Notes: a model not told the origin generated them from the sequence alone. A stretch of 5,161 nucleotides of DNA from Pseudomonadota bacterium (GCA_005788935.1 SYAK01000422.1:1-5161); one strand, 5' to 3'. Positions 1 to 5,161 are shown, counted from the stretch's first letter. Numbers and translations are program-made.

Positions 1-53
1 ATCCCTGGGATACGGCGCGCGGGTTGGCGCGGTGCGTGGGGAGGAGTCTGAGA

Positions 54-70
54 GCCGCCTCGGAGGCGGC
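54..70. repeat. Hairpin in tandem unit 1
   Basis: A perfect inverted repeat has arms GCCGCCT (54-60) and AGGCGGC (64-70) around a 3-base CGG loop. The same hairpin occurs in the next unit. No T-run follows on either strand, so it is not a classical intrinsic terminator. Confidence 0.85.
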
Positions 71-132
71 CCGGAACACATCCCTGGGATACCGCGCGCG
101 GGTTGGCGCGGTGCACGGCCACGAGGTTGCGA

Positions 133-149
133 GCCGCCTCGGAGGCGGC
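133..149. repeat. Hairpin in tandem unit 2
   Basis: This is an identical copy of the unit 1 hairpin, 79 bp on: GCCGCCT (133-139), CGG loop, AGGCGGC (143-149). The counterpart in unit 3 (about 213-229) is degenerate and keeps only a 4-bp stem, GCCT/AGGC. Confidence 0.85.
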
Positions 150-278
150 CCGGAACACATCCCTGGGATATGGCGCGCGGGTTGGCGCGGTGCGCGGCCA
201 CGAGGCTGAGAACCGCCTCAGAGCAGGCCCGGAACACATCCCTGGGATATGGCGTCCGGTGCCAGGACCGAGGACTGA

Positions 279-295
279 GCCGCGTACGGCGCGGC
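279..295. repeat. GC-rich hairpin downstream of the minus-strand operon
   Basis: Inverted repeat GCCGCG (279-284) / CGCGGC (290-295) with a 5-base loop, about 15 bases past the stop of the lipoprotein gene in its direction of reading. It could stall or end transcription or protect a 3' end, but no T-run follows on the minus strand. The flanking CGAGGACTGAG (269-279) resembles CGAGGCTGAG (201-210) of unit 3, so the hairpin looks like the diverged counterpart of the array hairpin in a decayed fourth unit. Confidence 0.5.
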
Positions 296-310
296 CGGCG
301 TTGGTTGCGG

Positions 311-634
311 TCAGCGTGGTGCGGGCCCAGGGCATAGCGTGTCGCAGTTCGCGTCGAGGCGCATGAGGGCCGCCTCGCAGGCTGCTTGGAGGGCATCCCC
401 GGGAAGTGGGGCATGCCCCTCGGCTGAGGCTCTGACGGCCGCGCCGAGGCGGTCGAGGTCGGCGCGCACCTTGGGCGAGGTCTTCGAAGCGCATGCGGCG
501 AGGGAGGACAGCCAGGCACCGCACGCGGGAACGCGGGCCCCGAGGTCGGCCTCGGCGCAACCTCCCGAGAGGGCTAGGAAAACGACGGGCCACGCCCGCG
601 CTGCGAGCGGGCGATGCGGGACGAGACGGCTCAC
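311..634 (-). CDS. small Cys-rich putative lipoprotein
   Basis: A 107-residue protein of unknown function. The GTG start (634-632) overlaps the TGA stop of the upstream E1-like gene as GTGA, which suggests translational coupling; no clear Shine-Dalgarno precedes it. The frame is open further upstream (to 805), but that part lies inside the E1-like gene. The N-terminus looks like a lipoprotein signal: Arg residues, then a hydrophobic stretch (WPVVFLAL) ending SGGC, with Cys27 as the candidate lipidated residue. Ser at -3 makes the lipobox imperfect. The mature part is probably helical, with paired Cys: VPAC near the start, LAAC, then a KTSPKVRADLDRL stretch, QAAC, and NCDTLC at the end. This P-C-x(n)-C...P..R...L...AC...C spacing resembles small myxobacterial lipoproteins I recall; the family match is from memory. 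The product should sit in the cell envelope. The last ~25 codons resemble the neighbouring 79-bp repeat. Confidence 0.75.
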   Translation of the reverse strand: MSRLVPHRPLAARAWPVVFLALSGGCAEADLGARVPACGAWLSSLAACASKTSPKVRADLDRLGAAVRASAEGHAPLPGDALQAACEAALMRLDANCDTLCPGPAPR

Positions 635-3132
635 CGGAGGCCGTGGCGGGTGCGCCACGCGAGCTCCTCGAGGGCCACGCGCACGATATCGGGTACCCCC
701 ATGCCGTGCAGCGCATCGACGCTCGCGAGGTCGCCGGTCTCGCCGTTGCGTCGGGGGCCGAGGAAGCGGTGTCCGCGGACACGCTGCAACGCTGTTGGCA
801 GCCACTCGGCGACGCTCGGCACGAAGTCACCCACGATGAGCATCGGCAGATTCAGCTCGGCCTCGCCGAAGAGCTCGTGCAGGTGGTACGTGCGGGTGGG
901 GTCCTCCCAGGCTGCCGGGTCGTTCGCATAGGTGTCCCAATCGCGCCACAGGGCTTCGAAGCTCGTGACGTTGAGGATGCGCGAACCGGCACCATGGTCC
1001 CGATTCAGCAGGGCCGCAGCCTCGCGCACCTCGCGAAGCTTCCGCCCGCTCGAGACCAGCAGCACCGTCCCGCGCCCCGGCTCCGCCGCTCGGACGTCCT
1101 CGCCCACGAGCCAGTACCCGCCCGCGAGGGTCTGTCGCGCGTGGTCCTCGGGCAGCTCTCTCGGCTGTTCGAGGCGCTGGGTCGTGAGGCGAAGGTAATG
1201 CGCCTCTCCCTGCTCTTCCCAAAGTGTGCCGATGGCGTGGAGATAGATGACGTGAAGATCGGCCGCGAAGGCGGGCTCCCAGGTCATGAGGCCTGGCAGG
1301 TCCATCATCATCCGCAGCGTCTGAATGCTTTGGTGGGTCGCCGTCTCGCGGGACAGACCAGTGCCCGACGGCACGCCGACCGCGATGAAGCGCGCGTTCG
1401 AGTAAACGGCGTAATCAAGCTGGTTGAAGCCGCGCTCGAAGAACTTGTCGTAGACGGTCACGACCGGCAGCAGCGGTGACCGCCCCTCGACCGGCTTCGG
1501 TCGACGCCCGAAGCTGTAGGCCCACAGCATCGCGTTGCCTTCGGCGATGCCGAAGGCGTGGAACTGACCCTCGGTCGACGGACGCCAGTCGAAGGCCAGC
1601 TCGCCTGCCTCCCGTAGCCACGCGAGGCTGTCTGGCAGGTCGCGCGGCGCGAAGACCCCCGTCTGCTTGATGATGGGGCCGAGGTGCGTCGTCTGTCCGA
1701 CATCGGGGGCCCCAAACTGCAGGTACGGGGCGACCTCGGTCTTCAGCAGGGCGAGGTTCAGGCTCTGGAATATCTCGCCCGTCGCGACGACGGTCCGCGG
1801 CTTGAACGCGAGCGCGTCGACGGCCTGCCGGACATCGACGGGGGGCGTCGTCGGGCGCGACGCGGCCTCGGGGAAGAGGCGTTCGGCCGTCTCCGCGAGC
1901 AGCGCCGCTTCGGGCGTGCCAGGCGCAGGAACGGGCCACTGGACACCGGCGGGCAGACCGCGGTCGAGGCCCCAGGTGGCGACCTCCTCGGATGGCAACA
2001 GCCCGCCGTGGTTTTCTGGGTGCGCGGCCGCCGAGGTCTCGTAGCCCTTCACCGTGTGGGCGACGATGCAGACGGGTCTCCCGGCCTCTCGCGCGGCCCG
2101 GTAGGTCGCGACCAGCTTGCCGAGGTCGTGCCCGCCAAGGTGCCCGAGGCCATCGCGGACGCTGGCAGGTCCCGCCTCCGCGACCAGCGCCCCGATGCCC
2201 GCCCGGACGGCCTCGCCCATCGGGTAACGCTGGCCATGATCGGCAAGGAAGCGCGCATATCGCGCCTCTGGATGCGCTCTTTCGCCCGTCAGCAGCGCTC
2301 CGAGGACCGAGTCGGGCAGCATGAGCAGCACGTGGAAGCCCGCGTCGTCGAGTTCCTCGAGCCACCCGCGCAGCACGTCGCCGCCTCGGCGCGCAAAGAG
2401 GGCGTCGGCCCGGTTGCCCCAGCGCAGTTCGCGCACGTCGAAGCCGTGGCCGCGGAACTTCTGGCCAGCCCAGGTGCCGAGCTGTCCCGAGTCGTCCATC
2501 ACCCGATCGAGGCTCTGCCGGTTGAGGTCCACGATCCAGGTCAGGTTCGGCAGCTGCCAGCGGCCCGCGTCGTACAGGCTCTCGTCGATCTGGCCCTCGG
2601 TCAGTTCCCCGTCGCCGCAGTGCGCCCAATAGTGGGTTCGCATCGGTGGCAGGCCAAGGCGCGGTGCGAGGCCGCGGTTATGGTGCAGCGCGCCGTAGGC
2701 GTCGTAGACGGTGCAGGCGACGCCAAGGGCCTCGCTCGATGTGGTGTAGTGGACGAAGCGCGGGTTCTTCAGCTCGGTCGGGTAGGGCTGTGGCCCACCG
2801 AACTCGCGCAGCATGGCCATCTTCGCTGTCGGGAGCAGCCCCATCGCATGCATCAGCGCGTACAGCACGGGCGCCGCGTGCGGCTTGACCGCGACGCGGT
2901 CTCCGCGCTCGAGAGCCCCGAGATAGAGCGCCATCAGCAGGTCGACGCTCGACATCGACGAGGCCTGATGGCCCCCGACCTTCGGCTTCTGGTTGCGGTT
3001 CTCGGGCTTGTGGTTGGCCCAGTCCACCATCGACAGCGCGCCCTTGGCGACGTGGTCGCGTATCGTCTGGATGAGCTCGAGGGTGAGGTCGGAGGCCAGG
3101 GGGGCGGCGGAGCGGACGATCGGCGTGTCCAT
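631..3132 (-). CDS. thiamine-diphosphate-dependent pyruvate dehydrogenase E1 / transketolase-like enzyme
   Basis: An 833-residue cytoplasmic enzyme, between transketolase (~660) and homodimeric E1/AceE (~890) in length. N-terminal ThDP domain: SSMSSVDLLMALY (58-70), AAPVLYAL (86-93), and the cofactor/Mg motif GDGE (173-176) through VDLN (201-204), followed by QSLD as in the LQRLD of AceE. HTVKGYE (359-365) matches the conserved KGYG-type loop. Second (pyrimidine-binding) domain: DWRPSTEGQFHAFGIAEGN (515-533), where Glu531 is the expected cofactor-activating Glu, then TVYDKFFERG, VGVPSGTGLSRETATHQS (585-602) and LPGLMTWEPAFA. A C-terminal transketolase domain spans about 690-830. The E1 family decarboxylates a 2-oxoacid and passes the acyl group to the lipoyl group of an E2; no E2 or E3 gene is seen here, so the substrate is unknown and a stand-alone role is possible. 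ATG 3132 is chosen because GAGGAG sits 6 bases upstream; a GTG at 3204 would add 24 residues of low-complexity Pro/Gly/Arg sequence. First gene of an operon with the lipoprotein. Confidence 0.95.
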   Translation of the reverse strand: MDTPIVRSAAPLASDLTLELIQTIRDHVAKGALSMVDWANHKPENRNQKPKVGGHQASSMSSVDLLMALYLGALERGDRVAVKPHAAPVLYALMHAMGLLPTAKMAMLREFGGPQPYPTELKNPRFVHYTTSSEALGVACTVYDAYGALHHNRGLAPRLGLPPMRTHYWAHCGDGELTEGQIDESLYDAGRWQLPNLTWIVDLNRQSLDRVMDDSGQLGTWAGQKFRGHGFDVRELRWGNRADALFARRGGDVLRGWLEELDDAGFHVLLMLPDSVLGALLTGERAHPEARYARFLADHGQRYPMGEAVRAGIGALVAEAGPASVRDGLGHLGGHDLGKLVATYRAAREAGRPVCIVAHTVKGYETSAAAHPENHGGLLPSEEVATWGLDRGLPAGVQWPVPAPGTPEAALLAETAERLFPEAASRPTTPPVDVRQAVDALAFKPRTVVATGEIFQSLNLALLKTEVAPYLQFGAPDVGQTTHLGPIIKQTGVFAPRDLPDSLAWLREAGELAFDWRPSTEGQFHAFGIAEGNAMLWAYSFGRRPKPVEGRSPLLPVVTVYDKFFERGFNQLDYAVYSNARFIAVGVPSGTGLSRETATHQSIQTLRMMMDLPGLMTWEPAFAADLHVIYLHAIGTLWEEQGEAHYLRLTTQRLEQPRELPEDHARQTLAGGYWLVGEDVRAAEPGRGTVLLVSSGRKLREVREAAALLNRDHGAGSRILNVTSFEALWRDWDTYANDPAAWEDPTRTYHLHELFGEAELNLPMLIVGDFVPSVAEWLPTALQRVRGHRFLGPRRNGETGDLASVDALHGMGVPDIVRVALEELAWRTRHGLR
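1537..1557. repeat. Perfect 21-bp hairpin inside the E1-like gene
   Basis: Arms GCCTTCGGC (1537-1545) and GCCGAAGGC (1549-1557) flank a 3-base loop. On the minus strand they encode A-F-G-I-A-E-G, which includes the predicted catalytic Glu531. The symmetry may simply reflect the codon choices GCC/TTC/GGC and GCC/GAA/GGC. Confidence 0.6.
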
Positions 3133-3138
3133 GCGGGT

Positions 3139-3144
3139 CTCCTC
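3139..3144 (-). promoter_or_regulatory. Shine-Dalgarno of the E1-like gene
   Basis: GAGGAG on the minus strand, 6 bases before ATG 3132. This fixes the start of the E1-like protein over the upstream GTG at 3204. Confidence 0.85.
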
Positions 3145-3203
3145 GCTGTGCGGCGCGGGCGGCAGGCTCGGACCAGGTCCCCCGCGCGGGCGGCTCCATA
3201 ACA

Positions 3204-3246
3204 CGTTCGTCGGCGGATGCAGCCCCGAACGCGTGTCCGCCGAACG
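3204..3246. repeat. Bulged inverted repeat upstream of the E1-like gene
   Basis: CGTTCGTCGGCGGA (3204-3217) pairs with TCCGCCGAACG (3236-3246) if three bases bulge out of the left arm; 18 bases separate the arms. CCGAACG also occurs as a direct repeat at 3225-3231 and 3240-3246. The element lies 72-114 bp upstream of the E1-like start, where an activator or repressor site, or a leader structure, could lie. It does not resemble the TetR operator. Confidence 0.35.
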
Positions 3247-3295
3247 TCACGCTGAGGCTGGCGTCGCGCGCGTGGCCTGCGGCCCGCAACTGGGC

Positions 3296-3325
3296 TTGAC
3301 ACAGGCATGCAACGGCATAAGTAAG
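3296..3325 (+). promoter_or_regulatory. candidate promoter of the tetR-efflux operon
   Basis: A perfect -35 consensus TTGACA lies at 3296-3301. The -10 element is unclear: AGTAAG (3320-3325, 18-bp spacer) matches 3 of 6 consensus bases, and CATAAG (3316-3321) matches 4 of 6 but at a short 14-bp spacer. Either choice puts the -10 and the transcription start inside the operator palindrome, so a bound repressor would block RNA polymerase. A start near 3330 would leave a leader of about ten bases or fewer. Confidence 0.55.
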
Positions 3326-3343
3326 CGCTCACTTACTTATGCC
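3314..3343. promoter_or_regulatory. TetR-family operator (perfect 12-bp-arm palindrome)
   Basis: Arms GGCATAAGTAAG (3314-3325) and CTTACTTATGCC (3332-3343) are perfect reverse complements around the 6-base centre CGCTCA. The A/T-rich arms stand out in very GC-rich DNA. The right arm contains the repressor's ATG (3339-3341), and the left arm follows a TTGACA box. TetR-family proteins commonly bind such palindromes in their own promoters, so this is the likely autorepression site. Each arm contains a doubled TAAG or CTTA, giving nested half-sites that could hold two dimers. Confidence 0.85.
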
Positions 3344-3989
3344 GAGGCCCAGAACAGTCCCGAACGAAGCCATCCTCGCCGCCGCCCGCGCCGTCTTCAC
3401 ACGGGATGGGCCGCAGGCTTCGACGGAGCTCGTCGCGAGCGAGGCTGGCGTCTCGGAAGGGACCGTGTTCAAACGGTTCGGCTCCAAGGAGCGGCTGCTC
3501 GCGCACGCCCTGGCGACTTCCACCGAGATGTGGCGCGGTCTGCCTTCCGAGTCGCCCAGCGACGCGTGCGTCGCCCGCGAGCTCGAGCGGATTCTCGTCG
3601 AACTCATCGGGTTCTTTCGCGAATTCATCCCGCGAATGATGATGCTCATGAGCTCGGGCGGCCTCGATCCGGTCGCGTTCTGGCGCGCCAATCCGCAGAG
3701 CGGGGCGCTTCTCGCCCTGCGCGACGTGACGGCGTGGATGGAGCGGGCGATGGCCGCAGGCCGCGTGGCGCGCCAGCACCCGGAGGTGGCGGCGCGCGCG
3801 GTCCTCGGGGCCTGCCAGAACTATGTCTTCTTCGAGCTCGCGGGGATTAATCCGCCCGGGACGCCACTCCCGGAGCCTGCCTTCGTGCGGGCGCTCGCGC
3901 AGACGCTTCATGAGGGGTTGCGCGTGCGCGACGAGGCGCACCGCGGCGGGTCGGAGACGACGATGGACGCGATGGAGGTCGAGCCGTGA
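3339..3989 (+). CDS. TetR/AcrR-family transcriptional repressor
   Basis: A 216-residue DNA-binding regulator. The N-terminal TetR domain is complete: first helix NEAILAAARAVFTRDG (9-24), helix-turn-helix STELVASEAG (28-37) with recognition helix SEGTVFKRFG (39-48), then SKERLLAHAL (49-58). The remainder is an all-helical ligand-binding and dimerisation domain of normal length, ending in a hydrophilic tail. The ATG at 3339 is the only reasonable start, because the conserved domain begins within ten residues. No Shine-Dalgarno precedes it and the start codon lies inside the operator palindrome. The stop overlaps the GTG of the outer-membrane channel gene (GTGA), so the two form one operon. By this context the protein probably represses the efflux operon and itself, and is released by a pump substrate. 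Whether it also controls the divergent E1-like gene is open. The inducer cannot be read from sequence. Confidence 0.96.
   Translation: MPRPRTVPNEAILAAARAVFTRDGPQASTELVASEAGVSEGTVFKRFGSKERLLAHALATSTEMWRGLPSESPSDACVARELERILVELIGFFREFIPRMMMLMSSGGLDPVAFWRANPQSGALLALRDVTAWMERAMAAGRVARQHPEVAARAVLGACQNYVFFELAGINPPGTPLPEPAFVRALAQTLHEGLRVRDEAHRGGSETTMDAMEVEP
3974..3978 (+). promoter_or_regulatory. Shine-Dalgarno of the efflux channel gene
   Basis: GGAGG (within TGGAGGT) lies inside the last codons of the repressor gene, 7 bases before GTG 3986. It decides that start and should allow efficient initiation in addition to coupling. Confidence 0.85.
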
Positions 3990-5161
3990 CAGGTCGGTCG
4001 AGGTCAGGGATCTTGCTCGCGGGACTCTTCGCGGGCAGCGCGCTGGCCGGTTGCGCGGTACATACCGTCAATACGGCCCCCGAGGTGCGTCTGGCGGGTG
4101 GAGTGCCGGGGCGCTTCGCAGAGGTTGGTGACACGGCCGGTGCAGGCTGGCGTGCTGACTGGTGGCGGGCCTTCGGCAGCCCTGAGGTCGACGCGACAGT
4201 CGCCCGGGTCCTCGCGGGTGGCCTCGACGTGCGGCGGGCGCACGCGCGTGTGCGGCAGGCCGAGGCGGTCGGGAAGGCGGCTGGCGCCACCCAGTGGCCG
4301 ACCCTGAACGCCACAGGCCAAGCCGCCTACGCGCGCAACGTCTTCAATCTCGGGGCGCTCGGTGTCCGCTCGATTGAGGCTGCGAACTACCAGTTCGGGC
4401 TCGCGGCCCAATACGAGGTCGATCTCTGGGGGCGCCTCGCCTCCGGCAACGCCGCGGCCGCCGAGGATCTCGCGGCGGCGCGTGAGGACCGGGACGCGCT
4501 CGCGGTCGCGCTGTCGGCGCGCGCGGTCGAGGCGGCGCTCGGGCTCGCGGGAGAGCGCGAGCTGCTCGGGCTGCTCAACGAGCAGGTCGCGAGCGCAGAG
4601 CGCCTTGTCGCCCTCGTCGAGGCCCGCTTCGGGCAGGGGCTCGCCACCGCGCTCGAGGTGTATCAACAGCGTCAGCAGCTCGCGGCGCTCTCGGCGCAGC
4701 TGCCGCTGTCCGAGGCGCGCATCGCTGTGCTTGGTCACCAGCTCGCGGCGCTCTCCGGCGAGGCGCCCTCAGCGGCGCCGCAGCTCGCGCTCTCGGCTCT
4801 GCCGGAGCTGCCGTCCTTGCCTGACGTCGGCGTCCCGTCTGCGCTGTTGGCTCGCCGTCCAGACGTCCGCGCAGCGATGCGGCGCGTCGTCGCCGCGGAC
4901 CATCGCGTCGCGGCCGCCGTGGCGGCGCAGTATCCCGCGCTGAACCTGAGCGCTGGGACCGGTTTCCAAGGGCCTGATCTCTTTGAGATTCTCAAGCGTT
5001 GGGTGTGGAGCATCGGGGCAGGTCTCGTGGGGCCGCTCATCGACGGTGGTCGTCGGCAGGCCGAGGTGGCACGGACGAAGGCGGCGGTCGAGGAGGCGCT
5101 CGAGGTCTATGCGCAGGCGGCCCTCGTCGCGATCGTCGAGGTTGAGGACGCGCTCGTTCAG
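3986..5161 (+). CDS. OprM/NodT-family outer-membrane efflux lipoprotein (3' end missing)
   Basis: 392 codons are present and the frame is still open at the window end. Family members are about 460-490 residues, so roughly 70-100 are missing. The product should be the outer-membrane channel of a tripartite efflux pump, a TolC-like trimer working with a periplasmic adaptor and usually an RND inner-membrane pump. GTG 3986 follows GGAGG by 7 bases and starts a clear lipoprotein signal: ILLAGLFAGSALAGC, lipidated at Cys23. Family landmarks in order: DWWRAFGSPEVDATVARVL (58-76), ARVRQAEA (87-94), YEVDLWGRL (143-151), RFGQGLATALEVYQQRQQL (214-232), ALLARRPDVRAA (286-297), AAQYPALNLSAG (313-324), and WSIGAGLVGPLIDGGRRQAEV (341-361) followed by VEVEDAL (384-390). 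These are the two outer-membrane efflux repeats. It is the second gene of the tetR operon, overlapping it by 4 bp. The adaptor and pump genes are predicted to follow beyond the window. Confidence 0.96.
   Translation, partial: MTGRSRSGILLAGLFAGSALAGCAVHTVNTAPEVRLAGGVPGRFAEVGDTAGAGWRADWWRAFGSPEVDATVARVLAGGLDVRRAHARVRQAEAVGKAAGATQWPTLNATGQAAYARNVFNLGALGVRSIEAANYQFGLAAQYEVDLWGRLASGNAAAAEDLAAAREDRDALAVALSARAVEAALGLAGERELLGLLNEQVASAERLVALVEARFGQGLATALEVYQQRQQLAALSAQLPLSEARIAVLGHQLAALSGEAPSAAPQLALSALPELPSLPDVGVPSALLARRPDVRAAMRRVVAADHRVAAAVAAQYPALNLSAGTGFQGPDLFEILKRWVWSIGAGLVGPLIDGGRRQAEVARTKAAVEEALEVYAQAALVAIVEVEDALVQ

Larger units (their letters stand above)
1..254. repeat. 79-bp tandem repeat array (cut by left window edge)
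   Basis: Direct repeats begin with ATCCCTGGGATA at 1, 80, 159 and 238, so the period is exactly 79 bp. Units 1 and 2 differ at about 9 of 79 positions, as do units 2 and 3 (hand count). Unit 4 keeps only its first ~17 bases intact and then decays. Each unit has a conserved head (ATCCCTGGGATA), a GCGCGCGGGTTGGCGCGGTGC block, a variable middle, a hairpin-forming stretch and a CCGGAACAC tail. Because 79 is not a multiple of 3, translation shifts frame at every unit, so this is not a normal repeat protein. It starts at base 1, so the array probably continues to the left. It lies just past the 3' end of the minus-strand operon and may be transcribed as its 3' untranslated region. No spacers are present, so it is not a CRISPR array. 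Confidence 0.96.
3133..3338. other. divergent intergenic region, E1-like gene / tetR
   Basis: These 206 bp lie between the two divergent start codons and must contain both promoters. Seen here are a Shine-Dalgarno for the minus-strand gene (3139-3144), a 10-bp palindrome CCCGCGCGGG (3181-3190), a bulged inverted repeat (3204-3246), a TTGACA box facing the repressor (3296-3301), and the large operator palindrome (3314-3343). I found no convincing -35/-10 pair for the minus-strand gene. TGTTAT, read on the minus strand near 3200, is the best -10 guess and is weak. Confidence 0.8.

Noticed and set aside
1..254. CRISPR array
   Set aside because: The units are contiguous direct repeats of 79 bp with no unique spacers and no cas genes nearby.
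279..295. Intrinsic transcription terminator
   Set aside because: The stem is GC-rich but no T-run follows in the minus-strand direction. It is kept only as a hairpin.
24..366. Overlapping plus-strand open frames with a repeated RLGGGPEHIPGI-type peptide
   Set aside because: They are translations of the 79-bp tandem repeat. The repeat shifts frame every unit, so no single continuous repeat protein exists.
635..805. N-terminal extension of the lipoprotein to a GTG at 805
   Set aside because: It would overlap the E1-like gene by 175 bp in another frame, is Arg/Pro-rich, and would bury the signal sequence. GTG 634 gives a lipoprotein signal and a 4-bp overlap.
493..1479. 328-aa plus-strand open frame opposite the E1-like gene
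   Set aside because: It is antisense to a gene with clear family motifs, has no recognisable domain, and is explained by high GC content.
1415..2629. 404-aa minus-strand open frame
   Set aside because: It is an alternative frame of the E1-like gene, extremely rich in Arg and Ala, with no motifs.
1684..3201. 505-aa plus-strand open frame
   Set aside because: It lies almost wholly antisense to the E1-like gene, shows Arg/Gly/Val-rich composition typical of a shadow frame, and has no family motifs.
3133..3204. Start of the E1-like gene at GTG 3204
   Set aside because: The extra 24 residues are low-complexity, and the ATG at 3132 has a well-placed GAGGAG.
4004..4738. 244-aa minus-strand open frame
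   Set aside because: It is antisense to the outer-membrane channel gene, which has many matching family landmarks.

Overview
The window comes from a very GC-rich bacterial chromosome. Nearly every codon ends in G or C, and long spurious open frames lie opposite every gene. The small Cys-rich lipoprotein at 311-634 has a cysteine/proline spacing I associate with lipoproteins found in many copies in myxobacteria. I therefore lean towards Myxococcota (Polyangia-like), but this is inference and no marker gene is present.

Layout from left to right. (1) Positions 1-310 hold no gene. They contain a 79-bp tandem repeat, with three near-complete units starting at 1, 80 and 159, then a decaying fourth from 238. 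The array is cut by the left window edge. Each good unit carries a GC-rich hairpin. (2) Two minus-strand genes form an operon: an 833-aa thiamine-diphosphate enzyme of the transketolase / pyruvate dehydrogenase E1 superfamily (631-3132), and a 107-aa putative lipoprotein (311-634). The lipoprotein GTG start overlaps the enzyme's TGA stop. Its 3' end is itself similar to the 79-bp repeat and lies almost in phase with it. (3) Positions 3133-3338 are a divergent intergenic region. (4) A plus-strand operon begins with a TetR-family repressor (3339-3989), followed at a GTGA overlap by an OprM/NodT-type outer-membrane efflux lipoprotein (from 3986, running off the right edge).

How the genes work together. 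The right half looks like the start of a drug-efflux operon: repressor, then outer-membrane channel, with the periplasmic adaptor and inner-membrane pump expected just beyond the window. Its control is visible. A perfect inverted repeat with 12-bp arms (3314-3343) lies directly after a TTGACA box and covers the repressor's own start codon, the expected layout for an autorepressor. The leader has no Shine-Dalgarno sequence, so the repressor mRNA may be nearly leaderless. In contrast, the channel gene has a strong GGAGG inside the 3' end of the repressor gene.

The left operon pairs a soluble E1-like enzyme with a predicted lipoprotein. No E2 or E3 partner is visible, so the enzyme's substrate is unresolved. 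I see no complete undescribed system. The most unusual features are the array/gene relationship at the left end, the nested operator with a near-leaderless repressor, and the coupling of an E1-like enzyme to a lipoprotein.
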